Of a stretch of 62,701 bases of DNA, positions 8,159 through 17,423 are shown one piece after another. Source of the stretch: an uncultured Roseburia sp. (GTDB taxonomy: Bacteria > Bacillota > Clostridia > Lachnospirales > Lachnospiraceae); assembly GCA_910584215.1 (NCBI GenBank), contig CAJTYI010000006.1:1-62701 (forward strand), read 5' to 3'. Within the stretch, counting starts at the first letter, position 1. Each line of letters starts with the position of its first letter. The notes under the pieces were generated by a model. That model made no database searches. It was given only the letters and a program-made list of their open reading frames with translations, and was not told the origin of the DNA. A program made the translations under genes and the position numbers.

Positions 8159-8246
8159 CCGAGAACGTCGCAAATAAGCCTTGCACTGGCAAGAGTAACT
8201 GCTTTGCAGTTTTCTCTTGCGGTTCCTCGATCGCAAACGTTCTCGG
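8159..8246 (+). promoter_or_regulatory. Structured 5' leader of glmM (nested inverted repeats)
   Basis: An outer 10-bp inverted repeat, CCGAGAACGT (8159-8168) with ACGTTCTCGG (8237-8246), encloses a long hairpin: GCAAGAG (8189-8195) with CTCTTGC (8214-8220), then AACTGC (8197-8202) with GCAGTT (8206-8211) closed by TTT. A smaller GCAA...TTGC pair lies at 8170-8184. The outer arm ends four bases before the AGGAG ribosome site (8250-8254), so folding could affect translation. No long U-run follows, which argues against a plain terminator. It does not resemble the glmS ribozyme core as I know it. Confidence 0.6.
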
Positions 8247-8260
8247 AATAGGAGATTAGT

Positions 8261-9610
8261 ATGGCTAGAATGTTTGGTACGGACGGCGTTCGCGGCATTG
8301 CGGGCAGCGAACTGTCTATCGAGCTTGCCACCAAACTGGGGCAGGCAGGCGCCTATGTGTTGACAAAAGAAAAAGATCACCAGCCAACGCTTATAGTTGG
8401 GTGTGATACCAGAATTTCCGGAGGGATGCTCGCGAGCGCGCTGATGGCGGGGATTTGCTCTGTCGGGGCAAACGCGGTCTTTGTCGGGGTGATGCCTACG
8501 CCAGCCATCGCGTATTTGACCAGAAAACATGGCGTGGATGCCGGAGTCGTGATTTCCGCGTCGCACAATCCGATGGAGTTTAACGGCATCAAGTTTTTTA
8601 ACGGAGATGGGTATAAACTTTCCGATGAGATGGAGGACGAGATCGAGGCATTGATTCACAACCATATGAGAGATGTTGAGATGCCTGTGGGGGCCGGTGT
8701 GGGCAGGATCGACTATCGGTTTGATCTGCGCGACGAGTATGTGGCCTTTATGGAACAATGCGTGCCGATTGATCTTTCTGGTTTGAAAATCGTGGTGGAC
8801 TGTGCCGAGGGTGCGGCGCATTATACGTCGGTGAGGACGCTGCAAAATATGGGTGCAGAGCTGGTGGCGCTGCACACGAGCCCAGACGGCACGAATATCA
8901 ATGCCGGATGCGGCTCCACGCATATGGAGGAACTGCGGGATGCCGTGGTGCGCGAGAAAGCGGATGTGGGTCTGGCCTTTGACGGAGATGCAGACCGTAT
9001 GCTGGCAGTCGACGAGCGCGGAATGCTGGTGGACGGCGATCAGATTATGGCAATCTGCGGCAATTACATGAAAGAAAACGGAACGCTGCGCAACAATACG
9101 ATTGTCGTCACGGTCATGACAAATCTTGGCTTTTCCCTGATGGGACAGAGACAGGGGATTCAGATTGAGAAGACAAAAGTGGGAGACCGCTATGTGTTGG
9201 AGCACATGCGCGCCAATGATTATAATATTGGCGGGGAACAGTCCGGGCATGTCATCTTTTTGGACGACAATACGACCGGAGACGGCCTGCTGAGTGCGCT
9301 GCATCTTTTGGAAGTGATGGTGAAAAAGAAAAAGAGCCTGTCAGAGCTGGCCTCGATTATGGAGGTTTTGCCGCAGGCGCTGATAAATGCGCAGGTTCCG
9401 AACCAGAAAAAAGAACATTATATGGAATATCAGGAGATTGCGGACGCCATTGCGGCGGTGGAGCAAAAGTTACAGGGAGAGGGGAGAGTACTGATCCGTC
9501 CTTCGGGCACAGAACCGTTGGTGCGTGTGATGATTGAGGGGAAAAATCAGAAGGTCATTGAAGAGGAAGCAAAAACCTTAGCAGAACTTATTACAAAAAC
9601 TATGTTATAA
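8261..9610 (+). CDS. glmM: Phosphoglucosamine mutase GlmM
   Basis: Converts glucosamine-6-phosphate to glucosamine-1-phosphate on the way to UDP-GlcNAc for peptidoglycan and other glycans. The full 449 residues are present with all hallmarks: phosphoserine loop SASHNP (catalytic Ser101), metal-binding DGDADR (241-246), sugar-recognition GEQSGH (325-330) and phosphate-binding RPSGTEPLVRVM near 410. AGGAG is six bases before ATG 8261. It completes the conserved cdaA-cdaR-glmM block, but the 303-base gap, a candidate promoter and a structured leader suggest it is also expressed separately. It links core metabolism to the polysaccharide genes downstream. Confidence 0.97.
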   Translation: MARMFGTDGVRGIAGSELSIELATKLGQAGAYVLTKEKDHQPTLIVGCDTRISGGMLASALMAGICSVGANAVFVGVMPTPAIAYLTRKHGVDAGVVISASHNPMEFNGIKFFNGDGYKLSDEMEDEIEALIHNHMRDVEMPVGAGVGRIDYRFDLRDEYVAFMEQCVPIDLSGLKIVVDCAEGAAHYTSVRTLQNMGAELVALHTSPDGTNINAGCGSTHMEELRDAVVREKADVGLAFDGDADRMLAVDERGMLVDGDQIMAICGNYMKENGTLRNNTIVVTVMTNLGFSLMGQRQGIQIEKTKVGDRYVLEHMRANDYNIGGEQSGHVIFLDDNTTGDGLLSALHLLEVMVKKKKSLSELASIMEVLPQALINAQVPNQKKEHYMEYQEIADAIAAVEQKLQGEGRVLIRPSGTEPLVRVMIEGKNQKVIEEEAKTLAELITKTML

Positions 9611-9634
9611 AAAGGTATTTTGGAGGGAAACTAA

Positions 9635-9898
9635 ATGGTAAGTCAGAAAGTAACGATTAAGAATCCCACAGGTCTTCATATAAGGCCGGCAGGTATTTTA
9701 TGTCAGGAGGCCATGCACTTTAAAGCACATATCACGTTTCGTTATCGCGGAAATATTGCCAATGCAAAGAGTGTGCTCAGCGTACTCGGCGCCTGCATTA
9801 AATCCGGGGATGAGATAGAGCTGGTCTGTGAGGGGGAAGATGAATCAGAAGCTTTGGAGACTCTTGTGAAAGCGATAGAAAACGGATTAGGGGATTAA
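9635..9898 (+). CDS. ptsH: HPr-family phosphocarrier protein
   Basis: An 87-residue HPr protein. The phosphorylatable His15 sits in GLHIRPAG, with Arg17 next to it, and the regulatory Ser46 is present (AKSVLSVLG). Having both favours a true HPr over Crh, which lacks the histidine. HPr passes phosphate from enzyme I to PTS permeases, and in Firmicutes its Ser46-phosphate form drives carbon catabolite control (family knowledge). GGAGGG precedes ATG 9635. There is no ptsI next to it; it sits 24 bases after glmM and 9 bases before rfbD, so it may be co-transcribed with sugar-nucleotide genes. Confidence 0.9.
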   Translation: MVSQKVTIKNPTGLHIRPAGILCQEAMHFKAHITFRYRGNIANAKSVLSVLGACIKSGDEIELVCEGEDESEALETLVKAIENGLGD

Positions 9899-9907
9899 GG
9901 AGAGAAA

Positions 9908-10780
9908 ATGCGTATGAGTAAGAAGATTTTGATTACAGGTGCCAACGGCCAGCTGGGACGTGCGCTGGGCAAAGAGTATGACGGGGAAAACGTTTCTTTT
10001 ATCAATACCGATGTGGTGGAGTCGCAGGGGATTAGAGCGATGGATGTTACCGATGTCGATAGTGTACTCACTGTGGTGCGTGACGTTAGGCCGGATGTTA
10101 TCATCAATTGCGCAGCGCACACGAATGTCGATGCCTGCGAACAGCAGTGGGATCTGGCTTACAAAATCAATGCCATCGGCCCAAGAAATTTAAGTATTGC
10201 ATCCCGCGAGACGGGAGCGAAACTACTGCATGTATCGACAGACTATGTCTTTGAGGGAAACGGGACAAGGCCGTACACAGAGTTTGACGAGCCCCATCCG
10301 ATCAGTTCTTACGGTAAGACAAAGTGGGAAGGCGAAAAGTTTGTAAAGGAATTTTGCGACAGACATTTTATTTTCCGCACGGCCTGGCTGTACGGAGACG
10401 GCAAAAATTTTGTGAAGACGATGCTGGGACTGGCCGAGAAATACGAGGAAGTCAATGTGGTTATGGACCAGAAAGGTTCTCCCACCAGCGCGGCTGAGCT
10501 GGCGCGGGCGATTCATTACTTTGAAGGGACTGACAATTACGGACTGTTTCACGCTACCTGCGAGGGAGATACCAACTGGGCGGATTTTACGGAGGAGATA
10601 TTTCGCCTGACGGGAAAGACGACGCGTGTGAACCATGTGACGAGTGCACAGTACAAAGAGATGAATCCAGCGTCGGCGGATCGCCCGGCATACTCCATTC
10701 TCGACAATTATATGATGCGGCTCACCAGTGATTACCGTATGGCCGATTGGCAGGAGGCGTTGCGAGAATATTTAAATTAA
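9908..10780 (+). CDS. rfbD: dTDP-4-dehydrorhamnose reductase
   Basis: Last step of dTDP-L-rhamnose synthesis: NAD(P)H reduction of dTDP-4-keto-L-rhamnose. A 290-residue short-chain reductase with nucleotide-binding GANGQLG (11-17), the STDYVFEG motif and a YxxxK pair at Tyr135/Lys139 (SYGKTKWEGE). AAGGAG sits five bases before ATG 9908; ATG 9914 is an in-frame alternative. It is separated from rfbB-rfbA-rfbC by a glucosyltransferase-like membrane gene, so the rml set is complete but not contiguous. It is the first gene of the polysaccharide locus. Confidence 0.95.
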   Translation: MRMSKKILITGANGQLGRALGKEYDGENVSFINTDVVESQGIRAMDVTDVDSVLTVVRDVRPDVIINCAAHTNVDACEQQWDLAYKINAIGPRNLSIASRETGAKLLHVSTDYVFEGNGTRPYTEFDEPHPISSYGKTKWEGEKFVKEFCDRHFIFRTAWLYGDGKNFVKTMLGLAEKYEEVNVVMDQKGSPTSAAELARAIHYFEGTDNYGLFHATCEGDTNWADFTEEIFRLTGKTTRVNHVTSAQYKEMNPASADRPAYSILDNYMMRLTSDYRMADWQEALREYLN

Positions 10781-10810
10781 GAGCGTTTTTAAATTGAGAG
10801 AATAGGTAAA

Positions 10811-12463
10811 ATGAATAACACAGTGATAAAAGATGGGAAAGATTTTGTCAAAAAGCATGGCAGATTGTTGCTGCTGTCTATGGTTGTTGCGGTACTCTGC
10901 TATGGTTTCCTTGTGTTTAGCGGCAATATCCGCATTGATACGGAGGAGTTGATCAACGAGCCGGGGACGACGCTGGGCTGGCTGAAAATCGGGCGCTATA
11001 GTCTGGTGCTTTTGAAACGGCTTTTGGGGCTTAGCACACATCACATTTTATGGAGCGCACTGTTATTTCTCCTTTTCTTTTCCGCCGGCGGTTTTTTTTT
11101 GGCTTTTCTTTTCTATCACGCGTCGGGGAAATCAGAAGATTATCCCTACGGGGTATTTATTCTGCTCTACGGTTCGTCCAATATCTGGTGTTACCAGGTC
11201 TATTTCTCTTTGCAGCAGGCGGAGATGGCGCTGGCGATGCTGTTGCTTGCGGCGGCGGCGCTTTTGGCGATGAGGGCGTCATTTGAGGTCAGGGGCAGGG
11301 GGAATATACTGAGGTATGCAGTGGCGGCGCTTTTTGCAGTAATAGGATTCGGCGCATATCAGGCGTTGGTGACCTATTACATTGCAGTCTGCCTGGGATA
11401 TTTTCTGATTTTTTTGTGGCGGGCACAGATGCCATGGCAGGAGACTTACGATGGCGGGCACAGGGAAGAATACAGACGACTCTTTGGCGGAATAGCCAGG
11501 ATTTTAATGCATTTTTTGCTTTCCTATGGCTTATATATGGCGATTGCGTACCGATGGTTTATGTCCACCGGTGCATACCTCACCGGACAAATGGGCTGGG
11601 GCAGGCTTCCGGTTATCCAGTGTGTAAAGAATATCCTGCGAACAATCGAGCGGGTAGTATTTTGCCGTGGTTCAGAAAATTTTTCTTTTTATACGCTTGG
11701 CGCACTGTTTTCGCTGTTGGCAATGATCTGGCTGCTGCGCAGACAGTGGAGCGGACAAAAAATAAAATGCGTGTTGTTTGTGCTGGCGTGGATTGCAATG
11801 TTTCTCACTCCATTTTTGATGACGGTTTATATGGGGGAGTTTATCGTCGTCAGGGCACAGTTTGCCCTGCCGGTTACGGCGGCATTTTTGGGCATGTACG
11901 GCGTTGGTGTGCTTGGCCGGGTGGGGCCTGGCACAAAAGGTATTTGGAAAACAAAGACAGCCGCCGTGATGATCAGACTTTTTCCCAGGGCGGCAAGACT
12001 TCTCGTTTTGGTGACGATGGTTGTCCAGGTCTTATATTGTATGCAGCTTTCTTACACGGATGATGTTCGCTATGAGCAGGACATAGCTTATGCGAAAGAG
12101 GTAGCGGGACAGCTTCGTATGCACTGCGATGAAGATTATGCTGAAAAACCGATTATTTTTGTGGGCAGGAGGATTCCCGCGCTGCGCAGGGGGTGCGTGA
12201 GGACGGAGATGTACGGATGGTCATTTTTTGAGTGGGATTACAGCCCCGATAATCCGACCGGGGCCACACACCGTATCCTAGGATTTCTGCGTGCGGTCCA
12301 TAATAAAGATACCTATGCGGACAGCTTCCCGGAAGACACAGACACAGAGCACAGAAAACAGGCCGTGCAGCTTGCGGAGCAGATGACGGATTTCCCGTCT
12401 GACGGCTGCATAAAGGAGACAAAGGATTTTATTGTGGTACGGCTTTCAGGGCCCGGAAGGTAA
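10811..12463 (+). CDS. GtrII-like membrane glucosyltransferase (GT-C fold)
   Basis: A 550-residue polytopic protein with about ten hydrophobic helices. The N-terminal arrangement, with acidic Asp43-Glu-Glu after the first helix and then GWLKIGRY (56-63), is typical of the glucosyltransferase-domain (GtrII-like) family. Those enzymes use polyprenyl-phosphate-linked sugars at the outer face to decorate a glycan. The C-terminal 130 residues are soluble and presumably extracytoplasmic. It lies between rfbD and rfbB, 30 bases after the former, so a role decorating the rhamnose-containing polymer is likely. Family assignment is by pattern recognition; the sugar is unknown. Confidence 0.72.
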   Translation: MNNTVIKDGKDFVKKHGRLLLLSMVVAVLCYGFLVFSGNIRIDTEELINEPGTTLGWLKIGRYSLVLLKRLLGLSTHHILWSALLFLLFFSAGGFFLAFLFYHASGKSEDYPYGVFILLYGSSNIWCYQVYFSLQQAEMALAMLLLAAAALLAMRASFEVRGRGNILRYAVAALFAVIGFGAYQALVTYYIAVCLGYFLIFLWRAQMPWQETYDGGHREEYRRLFGGIARILMHFLLSYGLYMAIAYRWFMSTGAYLTGQMGWGRLPVIQCVKNILRTIERVVFCRGSENFSFYTLGALFSLLAMIWLLRRQWSGQKIKCVLFVLAWIAMFLTPFLMTVYMGEFIVVRAQFALPVTAAFLGMYGVGVLGRVGPGTKGIWKTKTAAVMIRLFPRAARLLVLVTMVVQVLYCMQLSYTDDVRYEQDIAYAKEVAGQLRMHCDEDYAEKPIIFVGRRIPALRRGCVRTEMYGWSFFEWDYSPDNPTGATHRILGFLRAVHNKDTYADSFPEDTDTEHRKQAVQLAEQMTDFPSDGCIKETKDFIVVRLSGPGR

Positions 12464-12471
12464 AACTTGTG

Positions 12472-12500
12472 TTGACAGGTAAAATATGGTAAGATAACAA
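12472..12500 (+). promoter_or_regulatory. Candidate promoter before rfbB
   Basis: A perfect TTGACA (12472-12477), a 17-base spacer and TAACAA (12495-12500). The -10 box is weak (4 of 6). It would allow rfbB and the genes after it to be transcribed independently of rfbD. Confidence 0.4.
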
Positions 12501-12535
12501 AGATATGATAGAAGCAGGAAAGGTAGGATTAGGGT

Positions 12536-13618
<1,083 letters not shown>

Positions 13619-13631
13619 TGACGACTTTTGG

Positions 13632-13668
13632 CAATAGAAAGTCCGCTAAAACGGGCTTTCTATTGTTT
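13632..13668 (+). terminator. Strong hairpin between rfbB and rfbA
   Basis: CAATAGAAAGTCCG (13632-13645) pairs with CGGGCTTTCTATTG (13652-13665): 14 bp with one G-T wobble and a six-base loop. Only TTTGC follows, so it may act as a partial terminator or an mRNA-stabilising hairpin inside the rml operon. Confidence 0.6.
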
Positions 13669-13701
13669 GCGTTAAAAATAAAGAAACGAGGAGGAACTGT
13701 G

Positions 13702-14580
13702 ATGAAAGGAATTATACTTGCCGGCGGGTCCGGCACCAGGTTATATCCGCTGACAAAGGCGATATCGAAGCAAATCATGCCGGTTTATGACAAGCCGATG
13801 ATCTATTACCCTCTTTCGACATTGATGCTGGCCGGAATCCGGGAGGTGCTCATAATCTCCACGCCGCGCGACCTGCCGATTTTTGAGGAGCTGTTTGGTG
13901 ACGGGGAGCAGCTGGGAATGTCTTTTGCTTATGCCGTCCAGGAAGAGCCCAGGGGACTGGCGGACGCGTTTATTATCGGCGAAACGTTTATCGGCAATGA
14001 CGGCGTTGCGCTGGTGCTCGGCGACAATATTTTCTATGGACAGAGTTTTTCGAGAGTGTTAAAATCCGCGGCGGAGCGGACCGAGAGCCAGCCGGGGGCG
14101 ACGATATTTGGTTACTATGTCAAAGACCCCAAAGAGTATGGCGTCGTGGAATTTGACGGGCAGGGAAAAGCGCTCTCCATCGAGGAAAAACCAGAGAAAC
14201 CAAAGTCCAATTACGCGGTACCCGGACTTTATTTTTACGATAATGACGTGGTGGAGATTGCCAAAAATGTTAAGCCGTCCGCGCGGGGCGAGATCGAGAT
14301 TACTTCCGTAAACAACGAATATTTAAAACGCGGCACGCTGTGCGTCGAGACGCTGGGGCGGGGCTTTGCCTGGCTTGACACCGGAAATCATGACATGCTT
14401 TTGGCCGCGGCGGATTTTGTATCCGCTTTTCAGAAGCGGCAGGGCCTTTATATCTCCTGTATCGAGGAGATCGCTTATAAGCGGGGATTTATCGACAAGG
14501 AACAACTGATTCGGCTGGCACAGCCGCTGCTTAAGACGGAATACGGCAGGTATCTTTTGGATGTGGCCGAGGGGCTGTAG
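13702..14580 (+). CDS. rfbA: Glucose-1-phosphate thymidylyltransferase
   Basis: First step of dTDP-L-rhamnose synthesis: dTTP plus glucose-1-phosphate to dTDP-glucose. 292 residues, normal length, with the nucleotide-binding LAGGSGTRLYPLT (6-18), the QEEPRGLADAF segment, the LGDNIFYG metal-site motif and the EEKPEKPKSN lysine loop. I place the start at ATG 13702, with GAGGAGG about 9 bases upstream. The frame is open back to 13618, but that stretch is the inter-gene hairpin. Confidence 0.96.
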   Translation: MKGIILAGGSGTRLYPLTKAISKQIMPVYDKPMIYYPLSTLMLAGIREVLIISTPRDLPIFEELFGDGEQLGMSFAYAVQEEPRGLADAFIIGETFIGNDGVALVLGDNIFYGQSFSRVLKSAAERTESQPGATIFGYYVKDPKEYGVVEFDGQGKALSIEEKPEKPKSNYAVPGLYFYDNDVVEIAKNVKPSARGEIEITSVNNEYLKRGTLCVETLGRGFAWLDTGNHDMLLAAADFVSAFQKRQGLYISCIEEIAYKRGFIDKEQLIRLAQPLLKTEYGRYLLDVAEGL

Positions 14581-14639
14581 TTTGATGCCGGCTTTTAAAT
14601 AATAAGATATCGATAAAATATGCGTATGCGGAGGAAAGT

Positions 14640-15215
14640 ATGGGAAAGATAACAGTGACAGAAAATTGCAATGGCATTGCGGGACTGAAAGTGATTGAGC
14701 CGGCAGTGTTTGGGGACGAGCGCGGCTATTTTATGGAAACCTACAACTATCGTGATTTTAAGGAGGCGGGAATTGACTGTACGTTTGTGCAGGACAACCA
14801 GTCGGCATCCAAAAAGGGAGTGCTTCGGGGGCTTCATTTTCAGATCAATTATCCGCAGGACAAGCTGGTGCGTGTGGTAAACGGTGAAGTGTTCGATGTG
14901 GCGGTAGACCTGCGCGAGGGTTCGGAGACGTTCGGTAAATGGTTTGGCGTTTTATTGTCCGCTGAGAACAAAAAACAGTTTTTTGTTCCGAAGAATTTTG
15001 CCCATGGATTTATTGTTCTGTCCGACTATGCAGAGTTCTGCTATAAGGTGACTGACTTCTACCATCCGAACGACGAGGGGGGGATTCTCTGGAAAGACCC
15101 GGAGATCGGCGTCGAGTGGCCGATGCCCCAGGGAATGACCGAGGCGGATCTGATATTGTCCGATAAGGACAGAGTTTTGGGCAGTTTCAAAGAGTACTGT
15201 GCCAATAAAAAGTAA
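14640..15215 (+). CDS. rfbC: dTDP-4-dehydrorhamnose 3,5-epimerase
   Basis: Third step of dTDP-L-rhamnose synthesis. A 191-residue cupin-fold epimerase with the catalytic histidine in GVLRGLHFQ (His66), the RVVNGEVFDVAVDLREGS strand pair, VPKNFAHGF, and the tyrosine-bearing YAEFCYKVTDFY. GGAGGAAAG precedes ATG 14640. With rfbA, rfbB and rfbD it gives a complete rhamnose donor pathway in the window. Confidence 0.96.
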   Translation: MGKITVTENCNGIAGLKVIEPAVFGDERGYFMETYNYRDFKEAGIDCTFVQDNQSASKKGVLRGLHFQINYPQDKLVRVVNGEVFDVAVDLREGSETFGKWFGVLLSAENKKQFFVPKNFAHGFIVLSDYAEFCYKVTDFYHPNDEGGILWKDPEIGVEWPMPQGMTEADLILSDKDRVLGSFKEYCANKK

Positions 15216-15227
15216 GAGGAAACGGAC

Positions 15228-16061
15228 GTGAAAGAAAAAAGGGCGGCTGTCACGATGGTGGGGCAGTTTATCGAAAATCGTGCCTTGGTATGGAATCTGG
15301 CCAGGAACGATATGAAAAAGAAATTTGCGGGTTCCTCGCTGGGTGTCGTGTGGGCGTTTGTGCAGCCGGTGGTGACTGTCCTGGTGTACTGGTTTGTGTT
15401 TGAAAAGGGTCTGAACAGTAAGGCGACCGACCTTAGGACAGGGATAGAAGTCCCGTTTGTGTTGTGGCTGATGTCCGGCCTGATACCGTGGTTTTATTTC
15501 CAGGAGGCGGTCAACGGCGGGACGGGAGTGCTTGTCGAGTACAGCTATCTGGTCAAAAAGGTAGTGTTTCATATCGAGATGCTGCCTTTGGTAAAGATGA
15601 TCTCCGCTTTCTTTACGCATCTGTTTTTTGTGCTGTTTGCGGTCGTACTGTTTGCCTGCATGGGATATTTTCCAAGTTTTTATCTGCTCCAGGTACTTTA
15701 TTATTCACTCTGTATGATCATGTTTACGATGGGCGTGGTGTATATCACCAGCGCGGTCAATGTTTTTTTCCGGGACATGAAAGAGGTTGTGGGGATTATA
15801 CTGCAGATTGGAATCTGGGTGACGCCGATTATGTGGACGATCGAATCGATGGCGGGAATACCGGCTTGGGCCGCCGCCATCCTGCGTTTTAACCCCATGT
15901 ACTATATTGTCTATGGCTACAGAGATGCGTTTATCAACAAGATCGGCTTCTGGGAGCATCCGGTGCTATCGGCAGTGTTCTGGGGTATAACCGTCCTGAT
16001 GATCGCGCTGGGATTTTCCGTATTTAGAAAGCTGCGCCCGCATTTTGCGGATGTATTGTGA
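15228..16061 (+). CDS. ABC-2 type polysaccharide export permease (Wzm-like, copy 1)
   Basis: A 277-residue membrane subunit of an ABC polysaccharide exporter with about six helices. The N-terminal amphipathic stretch (ARNDMKKKFAGSSLGVVWAF) and the C-terminal LRPHFADVL are typical of the Wzm/TagG family. With the adjacent ATPase it would move a finished, lipid-linked glycan across the membrane. GTG 15228 follows AAGAGGAAACGGAC. A close relative, probably a paralogue, lies at 61083, with matching FAGSS/YAGSS and PHFADVL ends. Confidence 0.92.
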   Translation: MKEKRAAVTMVGQFIENRALVWNLARNDMKKKFAGSSLGVVWAFVQPVVTVLVYWFVFEKGLNSKATDLRTGIEVPFVLWLMSGLIPWFYFQEAVNGGTGVLVEYSYLVKKVVFHIEMLPLVKMISAFFTHLFFVLFAVVLFACMGYFPSFYLLQVLYYSLCMIMFTMGVVYITSAVNVFFRDMKEVVGIILQIGIWVTPIMWTIESMAGIPAWAAAILRFNPMYYIVYGYRDAFINKIGFWEHPVLSAVFWGITVLMIALGFSVFRKLRPHFADVL

Positions 16062-16068
16062 GGTGGAT

Positions 16069-17346
16069 ATGGAAAAAACGGCAATTAGAGTAGAGGATGT
16101 CTGCAAGATATACAAGTTATACAACCGTCCTGCCGAGCGCCTGATTGATGCGCTGGGACTTGCAAGAAAAGGGCGTTTTAAAGAACATATGGCGCTCAAA
16201 CATGTCTCTTTTGAGGTAAAAAAGGGAGAGACCGTAGGGATTATCGGGACAAACGGTTCCGGGAAATCCACCGTTTTAAAGATTATCACGGGTGTGTTAA
16301 GCCCCACCAGCGGCAGGGTGGAAGTGGATGGAAGGATTTCCGCGCTGTTGGAGCTTGGAGCCGGTTTTAATATGGAGTATACCGGGATTGAGAATGTCTA
16401 TCTAAACGGCATGATGATGGGATTTTCCAGGGAAGAGATGGATGAGAGGCTCGATGAGATTCTTAGGTTCGCGGATATCGGGGATTTTGTACATCAGCCC
16501 TGTAAAACCTATTCGAGCGGCATGTTTGTGCGGCTTGCGTTCGCGGTTGCGATCAATATCGATCCGGAGATCTTGATTGTCGATGAGGCGCTCTCGGTCG
16601 GAGATGTGTTTTTCCAGGCCAAATGCTATAAAAAGTTTGAAGATTTTAAGGCGCAGGGAAAGACCATCATTTTTGTCACCCACGATATCAGCAGTGTGGC
16701 GAAGTATTGTGACCGCGTGATTTTGCTCAATAAGGGAGACAAGCTAAAAGAGGGTAATCCCAAAGATACGATCAATCTCTACAAAAAAGTACTTTTAAAT
16801 CAGCAGCAGAATGTCGAGAGCGGACAGGTGTTACAAAACCATCTGTCTGCGACAGGGGAAAAGCTCTGGAAATCGAACTATGTGCTCAACACCCAGGTCA
16901 ATGAGTACGGTACCGGGGAGGCGCAGATCATAGATTTTGCCCTGATCGACGAGTATGGCAGCTATACCAACTGTATCCAGAAAGGCACGCGTTTTACGAT
17001 TAAGTCGAAGGTGCGTTTTGAGGCAAAGATCGCGGACCCCATTTTTACTTATACGTTTAAAAATGTACAGGGCACGGCGGTGACAGGGACGAACACGATG
17101 TATGAAAAAGTGGGCGTCGGAACGGTGCAGCCCGGGGAAGTTTATGTGGCCTCATTTGAACAGCAGATGGATTTGCAGGGCGGGGAATACCTGTTGTCGC
17201 TGAGCTGCACCGGCTATGTGGGCGGTGAATTTCGCGCGTATCACAGGCTGTATGATGTGTGCGGGGTCACGGTGATATCGGACAAAAATACGGTGGGATT
17301 TTATGATATGAATTCTGTGACGGCCGTAGAGCGGGTGTTTCCATAA
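16069..17346 (+). CDS. ABC export ATPase with C-terminal glycan-binding-type domain (Wzt-like)
   Basis: A 425-residue ATPase partner of the preceding permease. Walker A GTNGSGKST at 60-68, the ABC signature in TYSSGMFVRLAF, Walker B in ILIVDEALSVGD and the switch in FVTHDIS. After about residue 240 comes an extra domain of about 180 residues, strand-rich (RFTIKSKVRFEAKI, YLLSLSCTGYVGG), that resembles the Wzt C-terminal domain. In E. coli O9a that domain recognises the non-reducing-end cap before export (established). The next gene encodes a methyltransferase-kinase fusion, just the sort of enzyme that makes such a cap. GAGG lies five bases before ATG 16069; a TTG at 16045 is an in-frame alternative. 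Confidence 0.9.
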   Translation: MEKTAIRVEDVCKIYKLYNRPAERLIDALGLARKGRFKEHMALKHVSFEVKKGETVGIIGTNGSGKSTVLKIITGVLSPTSGRVEVDGRISALLELGAGFNMEYTGIENVYLNGMMMGFSREEMDERLDEILRFADIGDFVHQPCKTYSSGMFVRLAFAVAINIDPEILIVDEALSVGDVFFQAKCYKKFEDFKAQGKTIIFVTHDISSVAKYCDRVILLNKGDKLKEGNPKDTINLYKKVLLNQQQNVESGQVLQNHLSATGEKLWKSNYVLNTQVNEYGTGEAQIIDFALIDEYGSYTNCIQKGTRFTIKSKVRFEAKIADPIFTYTFKNVQGTAVTGTNTMYEKVGVGTVQPGEVYVASFEQQMDLQGGEYLLSLSCTGYVGGEFRAYHRLYDVCGVTVISDKNTVGFYDMNSVTAVERVFP

Positions 17347-17423
17347 ATTATGTACGTCTGTGCTGCCGGAATCATGTGGGCAGGCCGGGGGACGCGCACG
17401 GAAGCGGTGGAGAGGAGAGGAAG

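Larger units (their letters stand above)
7958..8260 (+). other. 303-base gap before glmM: promoter, palindromes and folded leader
   Basis: There is no convincing gene here. The stretch holds a sigma-A-like promoter (8061-8088), a perfect 10-base palindrome TCACATGTGA (8124-8133) running into a GTGAA-TTTG-TTCAC hairpin (8130-8143), and a strongly folded segment (8159-8246) ending at the glmM ribosome site. CACATGTGAATTTGT at 8125 resembles the CACACGCGAATTTGTG element seen at 19492 and 49758. Confidence 0.7.

Noticed and set aside
8159..8246. glmS-type ribozyme or other named riboswitch
   Set aside because: I could not match the conserved cores of the glmS ribozyme or c-di-GMP/c-di-AMP riboswitches; the fold is reported as unnamed.
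7493..9304. A 603-codon open frame on the minus strand opposite cdaR and glmM
   Set aside because: It covers two well-supported genes, has no ribosome site or promoter, and its composition is what the complement of a GC-biased coding strand gives.
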